Below, piece after piece: positions 1 to 7,900 of a stretch of DNA of 56,501 nt. The notes under the pieces were generated by a model that worked only from the letters and a program-made list of their open reading frames with translations, was not told where the DNA came from and searched no databases. Numbering within the stretch: position 1 is the stretch's first letter; every line of letters begins with the position of its first letter. Source of the stretch: Chloroflexota bacterium (GTDB taxonomy: Bacteria > Chloroflexota > Anaerolineae > Caldilineales > Caldilineaceae); contig BOKO01000033.1 of NCBI GenBank assembly GCA_016861025.1, forward strand, positions 1 through 56,501, written 5' to 3'. Position numbers and translations under genes: made by a program.

Positions 1-45
1 GACGTCCCGCTTGAACTCGTCTGTGTGCTTCTTGTAGCGTCCCAT
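1..45 (-). CDS. IS3-family transposase OrfA, N-terminal 15 codons
   Basis: The first 15 codons, beginning MGRYKKHTDEFKRDV, are typical of the short helix-turn-helix protein OrfA, which recognises the IS ends and is fused by frameshifting to OrfB in IS3 elements. A good ribosome binding site (AAGGAG, about 7 bases upstream of the ATG) supports the start at 45. The gene runs off the left edge, so nothing can be said about its integrity. Confidence 0.8.
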   Translation of the reverse strand, partial: MGRYKKHTDEFKRDV

Positions 46-111
46 CGTCTCACTCCTTACACTCAGTCTATCGGACATTTTCTCCGTCCGCTAAACCGGG
101 GTAAGGTCAAA
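1..111 (-). mobile_element. IS3-family element, 5' end (partial)
   Basis: This is the terminal part of an insertion sequence that continues off the left edge. On the minus strand the terminus begins TTTGACCTTACCCCG at about 111 and is followed by the orfA start at 45. The terminus matches, in inverted orientation, the one at 56373 at roughly 22 of 28 positions, with shared blocks TTTGACCT, CCCCG and CGGAC, which identifies both as ends of the same or a very close IS. The exact outer base is uncertain: a TGA start would place the end at 109. The element cuts off the TIR gene at its inner side. Confidence 0.85.
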
Positions 112-570
112 CCCTCCCACCCTTAACTCATCACGTAATCTACTAGCGAAAGGAGTGTCAACTCTTGTATACGATAAAAAGATACGAAACCCTTTTGAAA
201 GCTTGTGGATACACGAGCGAAACTTCTCATCTGTTTCAATTTCCTGGCGCGTCTTATCCGTATCTTCTGTAAACCGTTGAGCTTCAATTGCATAAAGTGC
301 CTTTCCATAATGTTTGGCGCGTTCAATCTCAAACCGCACCCATCTAGAATTGTTCGCATTTTCGGTCTCAATTAAAAGCAACCAAGTGTGCATTTTAACT
401 TCAGCTTCAAGGAATGTTTCTATTTCCTTGTCAGTCATTTGCTGCAACCAGCCAAAAAAACCAACAAAGTGCTTCCTATCTTCAAAGAGATTTCTCGCAG
501 CCCGCGCAATGGCAATATCTTTGGAACTGTGGGAAATAAAGATGGATGGTGCTTTATCGCTTGATAACAT
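91..570 (-). pseudogene. Double TIR-domain protein, truncated by the IS
   Basis: Residues 9-110 form a TIR domain: the opening strand reads SIFISHSSKD and there is a WVRFE segment (WxxxE, carrying the catalytic glutamate of TIR NADases). A second TIR domain starts at residue 128 (FRIFLSYTRVD) but stops after about 30 residues. The last residues and the stop codon at 91 are read from the IS terminus, which begins at about 111. The gene is therefore broken, although an intact first TIR domain would still be made. TIR proteins of bacteria usually act as NAD-cleaving effectors in phage defence. No obvious sensor partner survives next to it. Confidence 0.75.
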
Positions 571-683
571 ATGCTTGCCCTATGATTCTTTTATATTTCT
601 TGTAATGGCATAAAAACTATAACAATTCTCACAACTTTGGCGCACCATATTCGGTCTTATTACAGTCGCATGATCCCCGCTGA

Positions 684-947
684 TCAGCGGTTCAACTTCT
701 CTCGAAGCGCTTTACTCGTCCGCACCGTGACTTTGCGGAAGTGGCGCTCCAGCAGCAGACGATTGGCAGGGTGTTCAATCGTCTGCACATCAATCACCAT
801 GAAGTGTTCCAATTCGATGCGGCCACCGTTGACCAATTCTTCCGTCCAGACTTCAACCAGCGTTTCCAGCATCAACTGCACATCGCGGTTTTTCAGCCGT
901 GTCCGCCGCCCGATCTCTTTCACAATCGTCTTCTTGGTCAAACTCAT
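684..947 (-). CDS. HU/IHF-family DNA-binding protein
   Basis: An 87-residue protein with the layout of HU/IHF: an N-terminal helical dimerisation half (TKKTIVKEIGRRTRLKNRDV) and a C-terminal part with basic arm-like strands ending in the typical helix (RKVTVRTSKALREKLN). The length matches the family (about 90 residues), though the usual GFG motif and the arm-tip proline are poorly conserved. Its start overlaps the stop of the coupling-protein gene by an ATGA, so it is the last gene of the mobilization operon. A role in bending oriT or compacting plasmid DNA is an inference from that position. Confidence 0.75.
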   Translation of the reverse strand: MSLTKKTIVKEIGRRTRLKNRDVQLMLETLVEVWTEELVNGGRIELEHFMVIDVQTIEHPANRLLLERHFRKVTVRTSKALREKLNR

Positions 948-2968
948 GGGGTCATCTCCAGCTTTGCCTGCTTACGTCGGGCGCGTAGTTCTGCAACCGT
1001 AACCAGCTTCACTTTGCCACCCGCCTGCTGTTCGGTCTTAGCTTTCACCTCCGCCAGCTTCGCCCGTGCTGCAATCTCAATCGTCGAAGCGCCACCTGCA
1101 ATGGATTCAGCCGTCGGCATTTCCATATCACTCATTTCAGGATCGTCGAATTCAATGCCACGTTCCAGCAGCAGCGGTTTACTGTCCTTGACCGTATTCA
1201 ATCGCCGCTTCCAGTCGCTCCGCTCATAGAAGCGTGTCAGCCGGGCGTTCAGGATGACCTGTGTGGCGAAGCCTGTTTCCACGTAGCGGGCGAAAATGGT
1301 GCAGTTGCCGACTTGCGGCGTGATCACCTCATCGACCGTCAGCAGCGGACGCTGGCGCAGATGGCTGTTCGGATCGTCCATGTTGGCATCGGTGGTCGCC
1401 GTGCCGCTTGCCTTGCTGTAGAACTCGGCGGTGTCGGCATCGCAGCCGCCGTAAATGACCTGTGTCGCCAGACCTGTGAACAGCGCTTGCGTACCTTCGC
1501 GCCCGTAAATCATCTCAAACTGCCCCTTCGTCTGTGCGCCAATCAGGATGCTGATGCGGCGTTTGCGGACAAGGTTGACATCCGCCACTAGGCTGTCGAG
1601 CTTGCCAAGCGTCGGGAATTCGTCGAGTATCACGCCGACAGGCATCGGCAGCGGACCGCGATTGCGTTCCCCGATGGTATCGAGGTCGAGCATGAGCTTG
1701 CGCAGCGTCGCGCCGAGATACGAGGCATAGACCGCGCGCATCCTACCGGGACAGGTCAGCACAACGACAGTCGGCTGGGAGACGATGAGTTCGGCATCAA
1801 AGTCGGATGCGGACGTATTGGCACGCACGTCGGTTGAAGCCCAACCGGTGAGCGCGGTCGCCAGCGTTGCAATCACATTGGAAGCGACCTTACCGTCCGA
1901 TCCAACCGACGCGATGAAGCTGTTTGCCAGCAGCGCTGCGTCATCCTGCTTCGACTTGAGCGCTTTCGCTAACCCCTTCATATCGTTCATGGCGTTGTAG
2001 ATTGCGCCGAGATTGTCGAAACGAATCAGGCAGGCAGCTAGCAGCGCGGCGGCGCTGTCCGTCCAGAAACGATTATCCCCTGCTGCTGACGGCACCAGTA
2101 CGTCGGCAATCGCTCGCGCATCGGAGACGTTGTCAATGCCTTCCGCGAGGTTGTAGCGCGGTCCGGCAGCGCTGGTCGGGTCATGGACGACCACCAGATG
2201 GCGTGTGACAGCGGCATAGTTGAGGATGTGTCCGGTGATCTCGCCTTGGGGGTCAGCGACGACCAGCGAATGTCCCGACTGCATCCGGTCAGCGATGGCA
2301 GGCAGGATGATCCCCTGAGTCTTGCCCGATCCCGGACCGCCGAGTGTTAGGATACCGCGTGCGACATCCTCACCGCTCAGGCTGAATTGCCCGGTTCCGA
2401 CATCCAATCGTCGCTTGTTTTCGCCCCAGAACGCGCCAAGCAGCGTTAGCCCTTCATCATCCGGGCGACGAAAGCGGCGGTACTCGCGCAGCGTGCAGAA
2501 GTGCGACGACCCCAACGCTCCGCGTTTGACTATCGGCGCACGCAGACGGTCAATCCGTTCGCGCAGCCAACCGCCGTTCCGCAGCAGGCTGTGCAGTCCA
2601 ATGACGGTCATCATCAGCACGAACGCCAACATTGCGCCGAACAGGAACAAGCGCATCGTATTGATGCCGCGCGGCGCGCCGACAAGTAGTTCGATCATGC
2701 CGGATGCGTTTGAGCGTCCACGCTGCACCGCTTGTTCGCCGAGCAGCGACAAGTAAATTGCCGTGACAGTGATCAGAGTCGTCCCGAAGCAGAGGACGAG
2801 TAAAAGGCGCTGTAAAGGGGGATGTTTTGAACCATCATCATTGGTGCGGCGAATCCCTGCTCCCAATGCCGCTGCCGTTGTCAGCAGCAGCACCGGCGCA
2901 ATGCACACCAGCGGCATGAACAAAACAGTCAGCAGTTCGCGCCCTTCAGTGAATAACCAGTAGATCAT
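944..2968 (-). CDS. Type IV coupling protein (VirD4/TraG family)
   Basis: This membrane ATPase links the relaxosome to a type IV secretion channel during conjugative transfer. Three hydrophobic segments lie in the first ~140 residues. The cytoplasmic part follows, with Walker A GGPGSGKT (lysine near residue 216), DPQGE, and a Walker B region ILDEFPTLGKLD; 674 residues is normal for the family. I prefer the ATG at 2968, which overlaps the upstream stop as TGATG, over the in-frame TTG at 2971. It sits between a small membrane protein and HU in a tightly coupled operon with the relaxase. No VirB4, VirB6 or other channel gene occurs in the window, so transfer probably depends on a helper. Confidence 0.92.
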   Translation of the reverse strand: MIYWLFTEGRELLTVLFMPLVCIAPVLLLTTAAALGAGIRRTNDDGSKHPPLQRLLLVLCFGTTLITVTAIYLSLLGEQAVQRGRSNASGMIELLVGAPRGINTMRLFLFGAMLAFVLMMTVIGLHSLLRNGGWLRERIDRLRAPIVKRGALGSSHFCTLREYRRFRRPDDEGLTLLGAFWGENKRRLDVGTGQFSLSGEDVARGILTLGGPGSGKTQGIILPAIADRMQSGHSLVVADPQGEITGHILNYAAVTRHLVVVHDPTSAAGPRYNLAEGIDNVSDARAIADVLVPSAAGDNRFWTDSAAALLAACLIRFDNLGAIYNAMNDMKGLAKALKSKQDDAALLANSFIASVGSDGKVASNVIATLATALTGWASTDVRANTSASDFDAELIVSQPTVVVLTCPGRMRAVYASYLGATLRKLMLDLDTIGERNRGPLPMPVGVILDEFPTLGKLDSLVADVNLVRKRRISILIGAQTKGQFEMIYGREGTQALFTGLATQVIYGGCDADTAEFYSKASGTATTDANMDDPNSHLRQRPLLTVDEVITPQVGNCTIFARYVETGFATQVILNARLTRFYERSDWKRRLNTVKDSKPLLLERGIEFDDPEMSDMEMPTAESIAGGASTIEIAARAKLAEVKAKTEQQAGGKVKLVTVAELRARRKQAKLEMTP

Positions 2969-3138
2969 CAATGGTTCTCCCTACGGCGCGAATACCGTCC
3001 AATCAGCCAAACTACCCCTGCCAGCGCAAGTGCAGTCAGATAAAGCCCTTCACCCACCGATAAACCGAACAGCCGCCCAACGGCTGCGCCTGCCAGCAGC
3101 GTGGTCAGGATGCCGAACAATCCAATGCCGAAGTGCAT
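2968..3138 (-). CDS. Small two-helix membrane protein of the mobilization operon
   Basis: A 56-residue reading frame fits exactly between the relaxase stop and the coupling-protein start, sharing TGATG with the latter. The product begins MHFGIGLFG, has two hydrophobic stretches (about residues 4-24 and 31-47) and a basic tail (GRYSRRRENH), as expected for a small inner-membrane protein with a cytoplasmic C terminus. Translational coupling and the lack of any gap make it credible despite its size. A role as a helper of the coupling protein is inferred from position only. Confidence 0.65.
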   Translation of the reverse strand: MHFGIGLFGILTTLLAGAAVGRLFGLSVGEGLYLTALALAGVVWLIGRYSRRRENH

Positions 3139-3153
3139 TCGTATCGCCCCTTC

Positions 3154-3816
3154 CTACCGCGAGAAAAAGTCGTCTAGGTCGATCTCCTCGTGCTGCACGT
3201 CCGGTTTGGGTTCCTCGCGCAGCGGTCGCCAGTCGATGCCGCGTTCGTCGAGCATGTCCGCGAAATGCTGTGCCGCGATTTCCCGAAAGAGACGATCATG
3301 CCTCTTCGTCGCGTTGTTGTAGACCGGCAAGCGGTCGGCGGTCGAGGGCGCAGTACCAGGCAGAATGACGTGCGTGTGCAGATGTTCCTGTGGCAGCTCA
3401 CCATCTTTGGGCTTGGTTTTCGCGCTGTGCATCAGGTAGCTGTATTCCGGCACGTCAAAGCCGCGTTCGGTGTAGTAGTCTTCGACCACGCGCTCGGTCA
3501 GGTCGTAGAGCAGCTCCTGGCGCTGACTTTGCGGCACCAGTTCCATCAAATCAGGTGCAGGTGAGATCACCCACGTCCACGCCAACACATGCTTGCTTTG
3601 CAACGCATCGCAGTGCTTGAAAATCTCCCCATAGGACACGCCCATCCCGCGATCCTGCCAGCGCTCGTAAGCGTGGTTCTGCGCGAGATGGTTGTTTTTC
3701 TTATCCCGGTACTGCAAATATTTGAGCGTGGCTTTCAAGCCCTGCCGTCCCGTACCGCGACCGCTGCGTTTGTGACCTTTGTAGGCGAAATCGACCACGA
3801 TGATCGCCTTGCTCAT
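3154..3816 (-). CDS. Short HUH relaxase (conjugative nickase)
   Basis: Relaxases nick one strand at oriT through a tyrosine and carry the strand into the recipient. This 220-residue protein has the metal-binding three-histidine signature HLHTHVIL (His 145, 147 and 149), and tyrosines near residues 33-36 that could be catalytic. It lacks the usual C-terminal helicase or primase extension, so it is nearly a bare relaxase domain. Its start overlaps the upstream ribbon-helix-helix gene by an ATGA. The order accessory protein, relaxase, small membrane protein, coupling protein fits a compact mobilization module. The MOB family cannot be assigned by eye. Confidence 0.8.
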   Translation of the reverse strand: MSKAIIVVDFAYKGHKRSGRGTGRQGLKATLKYLQYRDKKNNHLAQNHAYERWQDRGMGVSYGEIFKHCDALQSKHVLAWTWVISPAPDLMELVPQSQRQELLYDLTERVVEDYYTERGFDVPEYSYLMHSAKTKPKDGELPQEHLHTHVILPGTAPSTADRLPVYNNATKRHDRLFREIAAQHFADMLDERGIDWRPLREEPKPDVQHEEIDLDDFFSR

Positions 3817-4181
3817 GCCTCATCCTTCATGTCGCGCACGGCTTCGATTTGCTTTACGAGCGATGCGCCGTTACGTTTGGCAGCGATAATTGCCTCGTCG
3901 ATGGCGGAATCGTCGGCAAGGAGAGCAGCGAGCAAATAGATGAGGATGTTCATCTGAAACGTAAGCGACCGTTCCAGACGGTCGAGACGCAGTTGCAGCG
4001 ATTTTTGAAAGTGACGGCGGCTGCCGACCGCATCGACCTGCTCATCGAGAAATTGGCGGATCGCCTCACGGATCAGGTGTGACTCGGTGATGTCACGCCC
4101 ATGCTTCGCGGCAATCTGTGAAAGTAGTGCGTGCATTTCCTCAGACATCGCAATGCTGCGCTTGATATTCTTCTGTGGCAT
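3813..4181 (-). CDS. Ribbon-helix-helix relaxosome accessory protein (MobC-like)
   Basis: The first ~50 residues (KRSIAMSEEMHALLSQIAAKHGRDITESHLIREAIRQFL, in two parts) look like a ribbon-helix-helix DNA-binding domain. The rest is helical, with a short hydrophobic stretch (FQMNILIYLLAALLA) near residues 75-90. Such proteins bind oriT and help the relaxase to nick. It is the first gene of the minus-strand mobilization operon and is translationally coupled to the relaxase. The hairpin-rich region directly upstream is its likely binding target and may also contain the operon promoter. Confidence 0.65.
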   Translation of the reverse strand: MPQKNIKRSIAMSEEMHALLSQIAAKHGRDITESHLIREAIRQFLDEQVDAVGSRRHFQKSLQLRLDRLERSLTFQMNILIYLLAALLADDSAIDEAIIAAKRNGASLVKQIEAVRDMKDEA

Positions 4182-4920
4182 ACCGCCCCTTTTGCACTAT
4201 TGGCGCTTCCCTTATTGTGACAAAATGGGTGAAGTGGGGAGGTGAAATATTTCAGATGGCGATTGGGAATCTTCCAGAAGTCGGCGGAAAAATTCCAGCA
4301 AGACAACGCTCTCCAAGTGCAATGCAGCAGCAATCAGGAGCGCAGACTGTTTTGGTTTTTTCGGACGCAGCCTGACGGGGTGCGTCCGGTGAGCGCGGCG
4401 TATCGCGCTCACAGTCCCGCCGGAACCCCGCAGGGGTCGGCGGGGTGGCGCGCGCAGGCGCGGCACACAGCCCCCACCGGCGCATGAGGTGGCGAGCTTT
4501 TAGCTCGCGCCCAACCCCGCCAATGGTTCAGCTACACTGAACACACTGTCGGCAGCCTCCAATGCACCCGTCTCCGACGGCTGCATTGCGGCGGGGTTGG
4601 TCGGCATCGCGGACGCGATGTGGCGCTGCTGCAAGGCAGCGCTGCTGGCGGCGTATGAACACTAAGGCGGTGGTGAAGTCAGCTTAACAAGGCTGCGCCA
4701 AAGCAAAAGTGTCACAATTGCTAAGCGCAATGTGGAATTTCCAATCCCTTCTGACGAGAAACATGACCGGGGGTATAATCCTTCATAATCATTAGTCAAG
4801 TGATCTTTGACTTTGAAATAGCGCGTCCGGTAGTTCAGCAGAACCATCAGCTTTAAAGACAATCGGACGAAACGTGTTTGAATCGGCGTATCACAGGCAT
4901 TTTCTCTCAAGGACGCTGAC
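4182..4920. other. Gene-free structured region, candidate oriT
   Basis: No convincing gene lies in these 739 bases. From 4362 to 4642 there is a run of perfect inverted repeats: 4362-4369/4381-4388, 4389-4397/4404-4412, 4416-4422/4438-4444 (with inner CCCC/GGGG), 4492-4497/4503-4508, 4605-4610/4615-4620 and 4623-4629/4636-4642. A 10-bp stem, CAACCCCGCC (4512-4521) with GGCGGGGTTG (4590-4599), encloses two further hairpins, GTTCAG/CTGAAC (4526-4542) and a long one at 4560-4588, giving a three-way junction. The position directly upstream of the relaxase operon suggests oriT or a strand-processing site. An RNA or attachment-site function is possible. No nic site can be named. Confidence 0.5.
4751..4779 (+). 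promoter_or_regulatory. Candidate promoter of defence island 1
   Basis: A perfect -10 hexamer TATAAT (4774-4779) lies 17 bp after CTGACG (4751-4756), a 4-of-6 match to the -35 consensus. It is about 140 bp upstream of the first gene at 4921 and is the best sigma-70-like site in the gap. A second AT-rich stretch with TTGACT nearer the gene lacks a good -10. Confidence 0.4.
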
Positions 4921-7900
4921 ATGGATGTTTTCCGCTTACGCGAACAACTGACGCAGGATTACTCAAATTACGCCAGCAGTTTCATCCACATTCGAGATGA
5001 GCGCATTTATCGCGTCGTGCGGCATAATCTGGAAACGGGCGTATTCTGGCCCGAGCCTCTCATTCAGCTCAACCCAACCTTTGAGAGCGGCGGCACTGTG
5101 CAGGAACTCGCGGCAGATGGTGTGCTGCATCCTGAATGCAGCCGCATCTTTTTGAAGAACAAAGGCGCAGGCGGTCAAACGCTGCACTTTCATCGCCACC
5201 AGCGCAAAGCCATAGAGATCGCCCGTGAGGAACACAACTATATTCTGACAACGGGTACAGGGTCGGGCAAAAGTCTGGCATACATCGTACCGATTGTGGA
5301 TCACGTGCTGCGACGTGGGAGCGGCAAGGGTATTCAGGCGATTATTGTTTACCCGATGAATGCGCTGGCAAACAGTCAGGCAGGGGAACTGCACAAGTTC
5401 CTGAATGAGGGCTATTCACAGGGGCAATCGCCGGTAACTTTCGCCCGTTATACCGGGCAGGAGAGCGAGGATGAGCGCCATCAGATTATGACGCACCCCC
5501 CTGACATCCTGCTGACCAATTACGTCATGCTTGAACTCATCATGACCCGTCCTCGCGAACGACAGTTGATTGAGCGCGCGAAGGGACTGCGTTTTCTGGT
5601 GCTGGATGAACTGCATACTTATCGGGGGCGACAGGGCGCGGATGTGGCGCTGCTGGTGCGACGGGTGCAGGATCGTCTCGAAACACCGGAACAAAAACTT
5701 CTGTTTGTCGGTACATCCGCGACGTTAGCGGGTGAAGGCAGTTATACCGAGCAACAGGCGCAGGTGGCGGAAGTTGGCACACAAATTTTCGGTGCAGATC
5801 TCTACCCGGAGCATGTGATCGGCGAGACTCTACGCCGTGCTACATCGGGCAAAACCGACCCGGAAAGATTACGGCAGGCGGTCGCGCAGAGTGAGGATTT
5901 GGTCGTACCTGTAGGATATGCCGAATTCGTCGCCCATCCGCTGTCGGCATGGATCGAAAGCACATTTGGATTGCGGGAAAAGGAGGGGCGGCTGGCACGG
6001 CAGGAGCCTCGCAGCATTCTGGATGCTGCTCATGAACTCGCCGACCTCACGGGGATTGATGAGGCGACATGTGCAGGGGTGATCCAAAAGTGGCTACTGG
6101 CAGGCTACCAGTGTGAACCGAACCCTGCTACAGGCTTCGCCCCCTTCGCTTTCCGGCTGCACCAGTTTATCAGCCCCGGCGATACGGCTTACACCACTAT
6201 CGAGCAGGAGGATAAGCGTTACATCACCTTGCAGGGGCAGCGGTTCGCCCCCGGTGAACGGGATAAGGTGTTGTTTCCCCTGTGCTTTTGCCGCGAGTGC
6301 GGGCAGGAATATTATACGGTGCGAATCACCACTGGCGTTGATAATGAACAACGCCGCGTGATGCCCCGTGAATTCAGTGATCGACTCCCGGACGATGGTA
6401 GTGAAGCGGGCTATCTGTATCTCGGCTCTCATAAACCCTGGCCCCACGATTACGATGACCTCATTCATGGCGAATATCTGCCGGATGATTGGCTGGAAGA
6501 ACGTAACGGCGTGCGGCGTATTCGTTCGCATCGACGGGACAAACTGCCACGGCACATACGGGTCTTGTCATCCGGGGATGAGTCCGACCAAGGGCAGGAA
6601 TGTGTCTATATCTCATCACCGTTCATGTTCTGCCTGAACTGTGGTGTCTCGTATTCTGCCCGTCAGGGTGACTTCGGCAAACTGGCAACGCTCAGTTCTG
6701 AAGGGCGCAGCAGCGCAACAACGCTGCTCAGTCTGTCTACGATTCGCTCGCTGAAAACAAGCGACCTCCCCCAACACGCACAGAAGTTATTGAGTTTCAC
6801 CGACAACCGACAGGACGCTTCCCTGCAAGCCGGACATTTTAATGACTTCATCGAAGTCAGTCTGCTGCGCGGGGCAATTTACCGGGCAGTCGAACGGGCA
6901 GGCGATGCCGGGTTAACCCACGAAGTTATCGCCGAGAAAGTGTTTGATGCCCTGAATTTGCCGGTGGAACTGTATGCCAGTGATCCCAATGTGCGTTTTC
7001 AGGCATTGCAGGAGACTCAGCGAGCACTGCGGCAGGTGCTGGGCTACCGTATTTACCGCGATCTGCGTCGGGGCTGGCGGATCGCGCTGCCAAATCTGGA
7101 ACAGTGCGGCTTGCTGGAGATTGGTTACGCCGATCTGGATGCGGTTTGCACAGCAGAAGATGTCTGGGCAGGCGGTCATCCGGCGCTGGTGACGGCGTCT
7201 CCCCAAACGCGCATGACCATTGCCAAAACGCTGCTGGACTATATGCGGCGTGAACTGGCGATCAAAGTGGATTATCTGGACAGCGGGTATCAGGAACGCA
7301 TCCAGCAGTTGAGCAGTCAGCGATTGGTGGATCCCTGGGCGATAGATGAAGATGAGCGGATGGAATATGCTTCCACGCTGATTCCGCGCTCATCGGGCGG
7401 GGATGACGGACGCGGCAACTACACCTACGTTTCGGCGCGGGGTGGCTTCGGTATCTATTTACGCCGTCCCGGAACACTGGTTGAGTACGACGCCCGTACT
7501 TATGGGAAGATTGGACTGGATGAAACCGGGATCATCATCCGCCAACTGCTGGAGGGGCTGCGCGTCGCCGGGTTAGTTGAAGTTACCCGCGAACCAGATG
7601 GTGAACAGGATGTCCCCGGTTATCAACTGGTGGCATCGGCGATGCGCTGGTATGCCGGAATGGGTGAACGTGCATTTCATGACCCGATTCGTGTACCGAA
7701 TGAGTCGCAGGAAGGTGGACGCCCCAATACCTTCTTCGTCGAGTTCTATCGAAGTGTCGCCCAATCACTCGTTGGGCTGGAAGCTCATGAACACACAGCA
7801 CAAGTCCCGTATGATGAGCGCGAGAAACGTGAGCAGCAGTTCCGCACAGGCGCACTTCCCATTCTCTATTGCTCTCCAACAATGGAACTGGGAGTCGATA

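Noticed and set aside
4662..4922. Minus-strand frame of 86 codons upstream of island 1
   Set aside because: It covers the candidate promoter region, has no ribosome binding site and no recognisable protein pattern.
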